Of a stretch of DNA of 64,000 nt, positions 52,561 through 63,894 are shown in pieces. The stretch covers positions 280,801,206-280,865,205 of the forward strand of contig NC_092872.1 of NCBI RefSeq assembly GCF_028372415.1. The letters run 5' to 3'. The position numbers were made by a program, and so were the translations under genes. How positions within the stretch are numbered: the first letter of the stretch is position 1; each line of letters begins with the position of its first letter. A model generated the notes under the pieces. That model did no database searches. It saw only the letters and a program-made list of their open reading frames with translations, and was not told where the DNA came from. This DNA is from Notamacropus eugenii (Eukaryota > Chordata > Mammalia > Diprotodontia > Macropodidae).

Positions 52561-53189
52561 GGGATGGCACAGGAAGAAGGATGGAGCAGAGGGCTGGCTT
52601 TCGAAGGGTCGTTAAGCAAACCCTCCTCCCAGTGGCTGGTGCCCCTGGACGCGCAGCTGCTTGCGATCTGGACCCTAGGCTCCAGGCTTCTTTGACAACT
52701 AAAGCTTTTTCTCAGCTGCCGTGGGTGCTGGTAATTGGGGGAGGGGGGTTGTCATATGAGTTCCATCCCCCAGCAGCCAATTTCTCACGATTCCTGTTCT
52801 TCATTCCCACTAAGGTGAGCCGACCAGCTTCATTCCAAGCGCGCCTTGGCAGATTCTAGGCACCTACCCGCGATGGAGCAAACCGCTGCTTTCTTCATCT
52901 CCAGGGTGCATATTGTCTTTGCTGGAATCTGGCAAAGACGCCGTCAGGAGGAGGAAATCGACCCGGGCTAGTGGCGGATTCCCAGGTGTGGACACCTCCC
53001 TCTCATAAACCCCCTTATTCAGGGGCCAAGTCCCTTAATCCCAGTGGCTCCCAGACTCAAAGGGTACCAAAGCCACCCTGCCCTTTGAACCCCCAGCCCA
53101 CCTCCCAGATGCTTAAGAATTCTGGGGATCGCGCCGATTAGCTGGAGGAGGTGACATTGCTGCCGGGGAGGGAGAATGGATTTCTGATG
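52561..53189. other. NKX1-2 upstream flank
   Basis: This is GC-moderate single-copy DNA just upstream of the NKX1-2 promoter. No repeat is recognised. It may include distal promoter elements, but none can be named. Confidence 0.45.
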
Positions 53190-53375
53190 AGCTCTAAGGC
53201 ACTCTGGGGCAGCTGGCTGATCTTGGATGCTGGAAGACCAGGGTTCTAATTTCTCCTTGGACTCTTTAACAGTTGTGTGACCCTGGGCCCATCACTTCAC
53301 CTCTCTGAGACAGCTATAAAAATGAATGGCCTGGCCTCTGAGATGCCTTCTAACTCCAAATCTATGAACCTGATA
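53190..53375 (+). mobile_element. MIR-family SINE
   Basis: GAAGACCAGGGTTCTAATTT, TTGTGTGACCCTGGGCCCAT, TAAAAATGAATGGCCTGGCC and CTAACTCCAAATCTATGAAC give a full-length order. Confidence 0.8.
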
Positions 53376-53494
53376 CGGATTCCGACACTCCAATCATTTA
53401 ACCTGTGTCTGTGATGACCTGTCAGTACCTCGTGGGGCATGGGTGATTGGCTCCTTTGGTTTTGTTCCCAATCTGGGATTTCATCTATGAGTGA

Positions 53495-53640
53495 ACCCCG
53501 CCCTTTGAAGCAGATTGGTAGATTACAGTCTTAGAGAGGTGCCTGCTAAGAGAAGATATGTGGTGTGTCCAGGGTCACTCAATCTCTCTGCTTCCCAGGA
53601 GGGATTTAAACCCCGGGATGGCCTAGTGTTTCAATGACCT
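53495..53640 (-). mobile_element. MIR-family fragment, antisense
   Basis: GTGTGTCCAGGGTCACTCAA and GGATTTAAACCCCGGGATGG are reversed SINE motifs. Confidence 0.55.
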
Positions 53641-54424
53641 AACTGGGCAAAAGCATGGCCACCAGTGTGATCATGGGACTCCAGGCTCAGGAGTTTGCAG
53701 GGGGGGGCGGGGTTGCATCGGGCTGAGGAGGTTGCAGGTGTAGGCTTTGAAGTCAGTGGAAATCCTAGACCCTCCTTTCCTCCCAGACCGGCTTCCCCCT
53801 GCTTACAAAGGCTTTCTTCTAGTCAGGATTTCAGACTCAAGAGTGCATAGTGGAAGAAGGAGGCCTACCTGCCTCCTCAAGCTGGGAGGCACTGCTGGAA
53901 AGCATTACATTGTCCAGGTCAGATGTAGCCCCAGACGCAGGTCCCAGAGGCCCACACTGTAGTCCTGCCCCCCTCCAAGTTCTCCCATCTAAGCAAGCCC
54001 TCCCATCTAGCAAGCCCTCACCAGCCCCCTGGGGCTCCAACACAATGCCTTGGCAATTAGGATTATCAGAGCAGGTAAGGCAGAGGAAGAGGAGGAGCAG
54101 TCCGCTCATTCCAAGCCCCATCTGGGATGGAAAAGGAGCCTTTCCAGGGGGTCTCTTTTTAGTCTTTCACATGCAAAGCCTCCCTTCTCCACCCCTGGGC
54201 TGCCTAGGTATTCACTATGGGCTTGAAAGCCCTTGCCGACACTCCACTGCCCACAATTTCCATAGAATTCCAGCTCTAAGGAATGGGCCCTCTGCTCTAC
54301 CTCTGGAAAGGTGCAGGAGCTTTCCTCAACCTCACCCAGGGAACCTGGGAGGATAGAAAGAAGTAGGGAGTGAATAAAGGAAGGAGTAGAGAAAAGGAGG
54401 GAGAGAGAAAGGAAAGAAACAAAC
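53641..54424. other. Intergenic, no recognised feature
   Basis: There is a G-rich patch at 53699-53713. The open frames here lack known motifs and I see no gene. Confidence 0.45.
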
Positions 54425-54600
54425 AAGAATTTATTAAAGCATCTCACAGCAACCTTCTAGAGGTTTATAACCCCAGTTTCTGGTTGAGGAAACTGAGGCA
54501 GACTAAGGTTGTTTTGCCCAGGGTCAAATAGCCAATGAGCATCTGAGGCCATATGTGAACTCACACCTTCCTGACTCCAGGCCCAGCCCCTCTAGAAAGG
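54425..54600 (-). mobile_element. MIR SINE, antisense
   Basis: ATTTATTAAAGCATCTCACA, TGGTTGAGGAAACTGAGGCA and TTTGCCCAGGGTCAAATAGC are the reversed MIR core. Confidence 0.75.
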
Positions 54601-55319
54601 GAACATGGTCCTGCTAGGGCAGAAGATGCCTCCTATTGGAAGCACTAAATGTTCCATAGAGCAAAGGAAAATTAACAGGAAGCAGGTGCCCTCTTTGGTT
54701 CCTAACTTTCTCTCCTCATCAAACCTTTCTCTTTTTCCCTCTTCTTTCCCTTGATTTGAGCTTCTCCAACCCTTTATACATTCAAGTCATTTCAACAAAC
54801 ACTAAAGTGGTCCAAGGAGAACTAAACTGGGAAGGGGGGGGGGTGTGGGGTATGGAGACCACTAGGAAAGAATGCAAGATGCCAGCCAGTGTTGTTGCTT
54901 AAGTGTTTTCCTTTGTTGTGGGGGCGGGGACTGTGACATCAAAACAAAGTGATAAATATGTAAAACAAACCAAAGCAAATCTGTGCTCCAATGCTCAGTG
55001 AGTCCTTTCATTTGGATGTCCCTTTCAGGGATACAGAGCAGGCCCCATCCTCAGGACTCCGTCTGTGGTTCCCCACAGGGAGCCCACCCTCTCACTTCAC
55101 ATCACCTCACCTGGTGAGGACACGATGGGGCAGCTCAAGCTGGCCTCTTGTAATTCATTTATACATTTCCCTAATAGTTTGTGCTCCTGTTCTTTGAAAT
55201 TCCTTATTAGTTATGTGTATACATGTGTAACAAACATAATGAAGGGACTGTTCGGCTGTTACACACACAAATGATATAGGTTTTAGGTAGGACTTATGGA
55301 CTGCACTTGTGATTTCAAT
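54601..55319. other. Intergenic, no recognised feature
   Basis: This appears single-copy, with a G-rich patch near 54830-54850. No gene is seen. Confidence 0.45.
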
Positions 55320-55510
55320 GGTACAGGGAGCTTCCCAGTGTAGACACTCCCTCTAGCAGTGTAGTCGGCACTTGTGGCACTTGCAGTGTTAGCCTAGAGC
55401 ACAGAGAGGTTAATGGACTTACCTAGGGTCACACAGTCAGGGAGTGTCAAAGGCACAGATCAGGTCTTCCTGGATCCAAGGTTGGCTCTCTGTCTATTAT
55501 CCTACACTAT
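55320..55510 (-). mobile_element. MIR-family SINE, antisense
   Basis: AGCACAGAGAGGTTAATGGA, CTAGGGTCACACAGTCAGGG and TCAGGTCTTCCTGGATCCAA are reversed MIR. Confidence 0.75.
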
Positions 55511-55679
55511 CTCTCACATACTAGTTATCCAAAATCAAGAATGAGACTTTTCCTTTCCTTAAATTAATGTCTCCCTTTTGTCTCCTTCCCAGTGTTTGAC
55601 TGGTGACAAGTACCTGATAAATATTGTCAGTTGGTTAGGTCTAAATTGTATGCACATCAATGACTATTTTCCCCAAGAA

Positions 55680-55950
55680 CTAGCATTGGACATTTTTATA
55701 AACTTTGAAGTTTGCAGATCACTTTATAAAAAAAAATCTAATTTGAGCCTTTCGTAACCCAATGAGGGCAGAACAAGTGTTGGTTCCATTTTGTCAAACA
55801 ACAGAAGTGACTCATGTAAGGTAAATGACTAATTCTTTGGGATGCTCTAGGCGTTTGTCCCAGAAAAAAATCTTGACGTTTCCTCCACCCAGTGTCCCAG
55901 GCAGGATTTGAATCTAGACCTTCTAGATACCAAGTTCAGTACTGTATCCT
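55680..55950 (-). mobile_element. Degenerate MIR-family SINE, antisense
   Basis: TTGCAGATCACTTTATAAAA, GCAGGATTTGAATCTAGACC and TTCTAGATACCAAGTTCAGT fit a long, diverged reversed SINE. Confidence 0.55.
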
Positions 55951-56444
55951 CAATATCAAACTATTTTCCAAAATAGCCATTAAGTTTTCTGAATCTTTGT
56001 CCAAAAGGAACATTTCACAGTTCTTCCCTTTGATAATTTCTTGCTGTCTTCCAAGTTCAGTGATGACTGCATTCTGAAGTGGATGGTAATAGCAATGCTG
56101 TGGGTCAGATGGAGTCCATTGGCCATGAGTACCATATTAAAATGGTGCCCTTCTTTTTTTGCCAGAACTTGGGAATTGCTTTGAAATTTTGTTGTTCTTG
56201 TTGAAGGAATCAGCTTCCCATAAAGGTCATCATAGTGCAGAGAAATTAGAACAAAAGACAATGAGTTTACCTAGAAGGTACGAAAGAAATGGCAAATGAG
56301 AGAAAAAATGATGCTATATCATTCAAAACTCATCAGAGACAGGTTTAGTCCCTTTTTAAAAATGTTGATACACTTTATTTTGACAAATATGCTTCCCAGA
56401 AATGCCCAAAGAATCTCCCTTACAAGATACATTCCCCTACCCAT

Positions 56445-56965
56445 CAAGTGGGAATGGCAGAATAAGTTATGGTATGCGAATGTAATGGAACACTGTTGTG
56501 CAGTAAGAAAAGATGAGCAGGAAGATTTCAGAAAAACCTGGAAAGACTTACATGAACTGATGCTGAATGAAGTGGGCAGAACCAGAAGAACATTGTACAC
56601 AGTATCAGCAACACTGTGTGAGGATCACCTATGACTCAGCTCTTCTCAACAACACAATGATCCAAGACAAGTACAAAAGACTCACAAAGGAAAACACTAT
56701 CCATATAAAGAACTGATGGACTCTGAATGTAGATCAAAGCATATGTTTTCACTTATTTTATTATTTTTCATGTGTTTTGATCTGTTTCTTTCACAACTAT
56801 GACTAATATGGAAATTTTTTTATATGATAGCATGTATATAACCTATATCAAATTTAGGAAGGGGGTAGGGGAGGAAGGGAGAAAAATTTGGAACTCAAAA
56901 TCTGTACTAAAACAACTAAAAATTGTCTTTACATGTAATTGGGGGAAAATACTATTAAAAATACA
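56445..56965 (+). mobile_element. L1 LINE 3' end (ORF2 C-terminus and tail)
   Basis: Translated pieces include WQNKLWYANVMEHCCAVRKD and KTWKDLHELMLNEVGRTRRT. The tail has ACATGTAATTGGGGGAAAAT. It is 5'-truncated. Confidence 0.88.
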
Positions 56966-56969
56966 TCCC

Positions 56970-57590
56970 TGGATGTGAACTGGTTTAACCATTTTGGAAA
57001 ACAGTTTTGAAACTATGTCCCCAAAGTCACTAAACTGTTCATGCCCTTTGACCCAGTGATAAAACTAAGCCTATCCCAAAAGAACTCAAAGGAAGAGAAA
57101 AATGACCAAAATATTTACAGTAGCTTTGGGGGGGAGGTGATATCAAAGAACTGGAAACTAAGGTTGTTCCCATCAATTGAGGAATGGTTGAACAAATTAT
57201 GATGATGGAATACTATTGTGCCACAAGAAATAATGAAAGGGACATATTCAGAGAAATCTGGGAATAGTCATTTGAACTGATGCTAAATAAAGTGAGCAGA
57301 ACCAAGAGAATCTCTTATACGATAACAACAACATTGTTAAGATAAATGACTTTGAAAGATTTCAGATCTCTGTCCAATGTCATGACCAACCACAATTCCA
57401 GAGCACTGATCATGATGTCAGAAAGAAACATGCACTTTTTTGAACATAGAGAATGTGAGAATTTGTTTTACTTTACTGTGGATATTTTCTGCAAGAGTCT
57501 TTTTTTCTTTTCAGTTGGGAGGACAGGAGAGAGAGATGCTTGTTGATTGAAAATTAAAATGCAAAAATATGCCTCTCAATGAATTATTGA
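56970..57590 (+). mobile_element. Older L1 LINE 3' end, directly adjacent
   Basis: It starts in ORF2 (TTCATGCCCTTTGACCCAGT), passes CCCATCAATTGAGGAATGGT and AACTGATGCTAAATAAAGTG, and ends near ATTAAAATGC. It is more diverged than its neighbour and in the same orientation. Confidence 0.75.
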
Positions 57591-58106
57591 TTGTTAACAT
57601 TATTGACTATTAATTTAGATACCTTGCCATCTGTCCTACTCTGGTACATATCATCCCCTTCTCCCTTTCTACCTTATATTTTTGCTCTGGTAATAGCCCT
57701 CAAATCATGGCTGCCATTGGTACTGGAAAGAGGCAACTTGTAAGTAACTGGGTAAATTGTAACCCAGAGCCTTATGGCTAGCCTAACAATCTCTATGGCT
57801 CCTTAGATCAAATCTGCCCTCCCTGGCCCCCACACATTTCTATGTGCTGGGATTCTTGGTTATAGAGTTTTCCAAGTTTTCCCTATACCCTTTATTCAAC
57901 ATAAAAAGAAATATGACTAATTAGGATTGGCTATGCATATGCAGACAATAAATAAAAGACAAATTTTAATAGTATAATGTAATTATTTACTAAATATTGC
58001 TTCCCCTATTCCTATGCTTGGCCAAGTTATTCTTGCCTCCAGTGTTACAAATACCATCCCTAGTTTATTAGAAAATAAACTCTTTGTGAACAAAAATTCT
58101 AATTTT
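57591..58106. other. Intergenic, no recognised feature
   Basis: This is AT-rich single-copy sequence without a recognised gene or repeat. Confidence 0.45.
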
Positions 58107-58143
58107 CTGTGTGTGTGTGTGTGTGTGTGTGTCTGTGTGTGTG
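58107..58143 (+). repeat. (TG)n microsatellite
   Basis: About 37 bp of TG dinucleotides with one CTG interruption. Confidence 0.95.
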
Positions 58144-58149
58144 CTTGCA

Positions 58150-59634
58150 TCTTTATCTACTAGTTAGGTACAAGGGACCATAATAGATGCTTACCTAAAT
58201 GTCCGTTCATTAATTCATTTGCTCTTTCATTCATTGTTATTGACTAGTTGTGGCATTGGCTTTTAAAATAAATTTAACGTTTCTAGTTTTGCACACGGGT
58301 CCTTTCCTGACATAATCTCTCCCTCCACCTTGTAACAGAGAAAAACAGGTAACCGTGCCCCACCTCCCCTGCAGGGTCAGGATAGTCTGAGCCTAACCTC
58401 CCACATCACATCTCTCACCTCTATTTGTGCACTACCAGAGGTGTGTTTCATCATCTGTTCTCCAGATGGGAGATGGGTGATTTCAAACAGACGCCAGCTT
58501 CCTCTTCTCTTCTCCATTGTGGCAGTCATTATGTATTTTATTCTGACCTGGCTTTCTTCCCTCTGCTCCAGCTCCTAGGAGACTCCCCATGTTTCTCTGA
58601 AGTCCTCCGACTCATCACTTCTCTTGGTGTAACTGCATCCCATAACATCCAGACCCCATCTTGTTCAGCCACTCCTACTGGTTCTTTTTTTGTTCTTTTC
58701 TGGTACTGTGTTCAGTACCAGCTCAGTCTGAACCCACCAGGCTGCTATAGTCAACTGGAACATAAGGACAGATTGACTTGGGAGGAAAGTAGCCATATTT
58801 CCAGTTTTTCATAAATTGTGGGGGCCAGGCCATGAGAGGTCTCTTGTTCTCCCTTGGGAGAGAAAACCCCAAATGAGTTGTCTGTTGGAATGCCAGCCTA
58901 AGAATGGTAATGGAATCCTTTTGACATCCTACTCAGTGGGGCAGCTGATTTCTCCTGCTGTTTGCCTCTAATGCACAGATATGTACATGTATTTTTAGCA
59001 ATCCACCTTTCCTGTGATCTTGGCCTGGCTTGTTTTCTCAGCATGGACATTAAAATTCTGCCTGAGTTCTGTCTTTAAATTGCTTTGATGCTAGGTGGGT
59101 TTCAACCCTGACCTGTCCTGATGGCAAGTGATGGCTGTAACAAGCTGCAGATCAATATTCATAGCGGGTGTCCAGGACTGATAACACTGGCCAAAACAAT
59201 GTTCACCATCAGCGCAGACAGCTGAGATATTGGACCATTAGTGATGTTGTTTTAAATAACCCGCTCCCTGGCTGGGGCCATTTAATGAATTTCACAGTTT
59301 AGATAGTATCTTTAAGGAGAGACCAAAGACTATTCCTGAGGCACTGGTGCAAATCAATGATGCCAAGCTCGGGGAAAAACAAAGTGTTTGCCTGGAATGT
59401 CCACCCAGAGTCTGCCAGCCCCTCAGTGATGGGGAGTGTGCACAGTTCATGCCCAAGGGGAAGCAATGTTACCAGCTAAGTTAACACATCTGTGATAGCT
59501 TTTCTTCATCAGCCAGTTTAAGACAGAGAGGTCAGTGATGCCCTAGATAGTGATGTCCAGATGTAGAGATGGCATGGCCAGAATTTTATCCCAAGGTGTT
59601 GAATTTAATGGGCACCAAATTACTTTTTATTTAT
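58150..59634. other. Long repeat-poor stretch with a candidate regulatory element
   Basis: No gene is recognised. The 129-codon open frame at 58425-58814 shows no known motif. From about 59000 to 59560 there is no interspersed repeat, and motif-like cores cluster there (AACAATG, CAGCTG, TTTAATGAATTT, CCATTAGTG). It looks like a conserved non-coding element, though conservation cannot be seen from one sequence. Confidence 0.45.
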
Positions 59635-59820
59635 TGCTGTCATAAACTCATTGGTCTAGGCAAAGAAAGGACCTCAAAAATGATGAGTCCAAACTCCTCC
59701 TTTTTCAAATGAGGAAAGAAACTAAGACCCAAGGAAAAGGCAAAGGGGAGATTTGAACCCAGGTCCTCTGATTCCAAATCCCTTGATGTTCCTACTGTAC
59801 CACACTGCCTCCTTTATAGT
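59635..59820 (-). mobile_element. MIR-family SINE, antisense
   Basis: TTTTTCAAATGAGGAAAGAA, GATTTGAACCCAGGTCCTCT and ACTGTACCACACTGCCTCC are reversed core and tRNA-like head. Confidence 0.8.
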
Positions 59821-60169
59821 TTTATGATTTTTACTTGTTTTCATGTCCTAATAATGCTATGTGTTTTAAATCTGAGTCATTTCTAGATATATTACTCTCT
59901 ACTCTTAAAGAAAAACTATTAAGCAAAACCAACTAATATAGCAATCATGTCTGATGGCATATGGAGTATTCTACACCCATAGCTCCCCAGTGCTCCAAGA
60001 AAATAAAGCAGATTCCTTTCCTCATCTCTTCTTAATGATGGGCACCAAAATGAGAGGATCCAGGAGCACTTTTCACCTTGTAGCAACTGATAACAAAAAA
60101 ACTTAGCACAAAGGTATCAAAAATATTGGTGAAAAAAGGAAGCTCTCAGATGGTGAAATGGACAAAGCC

Positions 60170-60370
60170 CATCTGGTTCCCCCCTGCCCCTCTCCCCCCG
60201 CCAGTGTTTCACATTCTGCAAATGAGGAAACAGAGGTTCACAGAGGCTGTGATTTACCCAAGGTCATGGAGCTAGTGAATAGGTGTCTGAGGCAGGATTT
60301 GATGTTCTATCTTGACTCCTCATGCAGCACTCTAACCACTGCTCCACATGCCTCTCTTTGCTTTCTTCAG
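60170..60370 (-). mobile_element. MIR-family SINE, antisense
   Basis: CTGCAAATGAGGAAACAGAG, ACCCAAGGTCATGGAGCTAG and CACTCTAACCACTGCTCCAC are reversed SINE motifs. Confidence 0.78.
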
Positions 60371-60930
60371 AGAAAGGGAAGGAGGAACTATGGCTGCAGA
60401 ATACTGGATATATTGTCAACTTGCTTGTTTCTTCAACTGGTTTGGATAAACTGTTCTTTGTCGCAAGGAAAGGCTCACTGAGTGGATTGGTGGGTGGGGT
60501 CCAGAAATGATTGTGATATAAAGACACAAATAAAAAGATTTTTAAAAAACTTAAAATAGTTGCTATTTGGGGAAAGCTATAGCTTTGCCATATTTTGGGA
60601 GAGGCAAGCAGAAACCTTGTCCTATTCTGAGTTTTTCTATAACTGACTTCAACCATTATGATCCTAAAACGTTTTTAATATCTTTTAAGCTCCTCCATGA
60701 GACCTTTATTGCTCTCCGCAATTACTGGTTCTCTCCACCACCCAAAGATCCCCATCCTATGAAGTTACTTTGTATACCTTTAGTATTATTTCATTACATA
60801 CATGGTGTTTTCTCCTAGTAGAATGGATGATCCTTGAAGGTAGGACCTCTCTTATGTTTGTCTTTGGGTCTCTGGTACATAGCACTGTGCTCTGCCACCA
60901 GTTTAAAAAAAAATCCAGCTTAATAAAAGC

Positions 60931-63468
60931 ATGTGAAATGGAAATGTTTTAAAATTTTATTTATTTATTTATTTTTAGTTTTCAACATTCACTTCCACAA
61001 GATTTTGAGTTTCAAATTTTCTATCTCTCTCCTCCACCCACCCCAAGTCAGCATGCATTCTGATTTCCCCTTCCCCAAATATGCCCTCCTGTCACACCCC
61101 TCCCTTCTCTTATCCCCTTCTTCTCTATTTTCTTGTAGGGCAAGATAGATTTCTATACCCCATTGTCTTTCTGTCTTATTTCCCAGTTGCATGTAAAAAC
61201 GATTTTTAACATTCGTCTTTAAAACTTTGAGTTCCAACTTCTCTCCTTTCCTCCCTCCCCACACACCCCCATTGAGAAGGCTAACAATTTGATATAGGTT
61301 ATACATGTGTAGTCATGCAAAATATTTCCATAACAGTCATGTTGTAAAAGACTATATTTCCCTCCATCCTAACCTGCCCCCGATTTATTCTATTCTCTCT
61401 TTTGACCCTGTCCCTCCTCAAAAATATTCATTTCTAATTACCCCTCCTCCCATTTTCCCTCCCTTGTATCAACCCCCCTCTTATCCCCTTCCCCCTACTT
61501 TCCTGTAGTGTAAGACAAATTTTCATACTAAATTGAGCATGCATGTTATTCCCTCCTTAAGCCAAATCTGATGAGAGTAAGGTTCCCTCTTTCCCTCTCA
61601 CCTTCCCCCTCTTCCCCTCCATTGAAAAAGTTTTTTCTTGTCTCTTGTTTGTGAGAGATAATTTACCAAATAAAACCCCTCCAACTACCCTAATACTGAG
61701 AAAAGTCTTAACGGTTACAAATACTATCTTTCCATGTAGGAATGTAAACAGTTCAACTTTAGTAAATCCCTTATGATTTCTCTTTCCTGTTTACCTTTTC
61801 AGGTTTCTCTTGCTTCTTGGGTTTGAAAGTCAAATTTTCTATTCAGCTCTGGTCTTTTCATCAAGAATGTTTGAAAGTCCTCTATTTCACTGAATAACCA
61901 ATTTTTCCCCCGAAGTATTAAACTCAGTTTTGCTGGGTCAGTAATTCTTGGTTTTAATCCTAGCTCCTTTAACCTCTAACTTCATCATATTTCAAGCCCT
62001 TTGATCCCTTAATGTAGAAGCTGCTAGATCTTATGTTATCCTGATTGTGTTTCCACAATATTCAAATTGTTTCTTTCTGGCTGCTTGCAACATTTTCTCC
62101 TTGATCTGGGAGCTCTGGAATTTGGCTACAATATTCCTAGGAGTTTTCCTTTTGGGATCTTTTTTGGCAGGTTATCTGTGGATTCTTTTAATATCCATTT
62201 TACCATTGAGTTGTAGATTATCAGGGCAGTTTTCCTTGATAATTTCTTGAAAGATAATGTCTAGGCTCTTTCTTTGATCATGGATTTCAGGTGGTTCAAT
62301 AATTTTTAAATTGTCTCATCTGGATCTATTTTCTAGGTCAGTTGTTTTTCCAATGATATATTTCACATTGCTATTTTTTCATTCCTTTGGTTTTGTTTTA
62401 TAATTTCTTGATTTTTTCATAAAGTCATTAGCTTCTATCTGCTCTATTCTAATCTTTAAGGAATTATTTTCTCCAGTGAGCTTTTGGACCCCCTTTTCCT
62501 TCTGACCAATTCTGCTTTTTAAGGCATTCTTCTCCTCATTGGCTTTTTGGGTTTCTTTTGCTATTTGGATTAGTCTGTTTTTAAAGTGCTATTTTCTTCA
62601 GCATTTTTTGAGTCCTATTTAGCAAGCAGTTGACTCGTTTTTCATTATTTCTTTGAATCACTGTCAGTTCTCTTCCCAATTTTTGCACTACTACTCTTAC
62701 ATGATTTTCAAAATCCTTTTTGAGCTCTTCCATGGCCTTAGATCAATTCATATTTTTCTTGGAGGCTTTGAATGTAGGAGCTTTGGCTTTACTGTCTTCT
62801 ATTTATATATTTTGGTCTTCCTTGTCACCAAAGAAAGATTCTACAGACTTATTCTTTTTTCAGTTTTTGCTCATTTTCCCAGCCATTTACTTGATTTTTG
62901 AGCTCTTTGTCAAGGTAGTTCTCTGTTTCCAGTGGGGGTGGGGGTGGGGGTGTACTGTCAGCCACTCTATCCCCCCCTCAACCTATGGGCCTAGAGCTCT
63001 AGAAACAGCAGCTGCCACTACCCCTGCTGTTGCTGTGGCAGGTGCAGACTCCTCCTTCCTCTCCACTACTCTGAGGCTGGGCTGACCACTCTACTCTCTC
63101 ACACAGGTCCAACAGGTTTTTTTCCATTGACCTTCCATGTTGTCCTTGGTGTTTTAGGGTTGTGATTCTGGAAATCACCAAAGGTTACAATGATTCAGTC
63201 CCCCCAACGCCTGTTCATGTCCCATCTCTGCCAGTGTGCCTCCTGCTGCGCTTTGGGCCCAGCATGATATGATAGACACTTCCTGTTGACCTTCCAGGCT
63301 GTCTTGGGCTGGAGATTTGCCTCACTCCATTGTTCTGTGGGTTCTGCAGCTCCAGAATTTGTTTAGAGTAATTTCACAGGTATTTGACTGTATTTAGGGG
63401 GAGAGCTGTAGCAAGTCTCTACTTTTACTCCACCATCTTGGCTCTACCCCCATGGAATGGAAACTTTT
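60931..63468 (-). mobile_element. HAL1-like (ORF1-only) L1 element, apparently full length
   Basis: On the minus strand the element (60951-63451) starts with GGGGTAGAGCCAAGATGG, an L1-type 5' end. After about 0.55 kb of 5' UTR, an ORF1 begins near 62886 (MAGKMSKN) with a coiled-coil-like stretch (MEELKKDFENHVRVVVQKLG). It ends near 61770 with the L1 ORF1 C-terminal motif DPAKLSLILRGKNWLFSE. ORF1 is broken by several stops. No ORF2 follows. Instead, 0.8 kb of 3' UTR with two related tail modules ends in A-rich sequence. Imperfect direct repeats (60931-60950 and 63452-63468, sharing AATGGAAA) look like an old target duplication. Confidence 0.78.
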
Positions 63469-63569
63469 GCACAGAAAATATCCAGTGTTTAATAAAATAG
63501 CTGAGTTTCTTGACACTGTATTCTGATGACTTCAATACAGGCTGTGTCAGACTCAACTCCTATGTAACT

Positions 63570-63785
63570 TTTCACTTAAGGATGTTGTGGTCTGATAGAA
63601 AGTACACTGGAACAATCTGGAGGACCTGAGTTCAAATCTTTCCTTCTGCCACTTTCTACCAGAGGGACAAATCACTTGACTTCTCTGGGCTTCTGCCTCC
63701 TCCCTTGTGACATAAAAGACTTGGACAAGTGTAATTCCCTGGTTCAGATGCCTTTTAGCTCTCCAGTCCTGATCCTGACGTGTTA
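63570..63785 (+). mobile_element. MIR-family SINE
   Basis: GGACCTGAGTTCAAATCTTT, GGGACAAATCACTTGACTTC and ATGCCTTTTAGCTCTCCAGT are head, core and tail on the plus strand. Confidence 0.75.
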
Positions 63786-63894
63786 TTGGAAAGGTGACTG
63801 AAAGCATTCAGATCCCAGGTGCACCAAGTTTTTTTTTTTGAAATTTATATGGGTATTATTTTTAAAATACTTTTTTGGGGATGAGGCAAGTCTA

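Noticed and set aside
58425-58814. 129-codon open frame starting MCTTRGVFHHLF
   Set aside because: No recognisable domain, no CpG promoter and no splice context; its length is within chance.
60931-63468. Possible retrovirus-like element, given a long repeat with coding remnants
   Set aside because: No paired long terminal repeats are seen. The start motif, ORF1 C-terminus and A-rich tail are those of the L1 clade.
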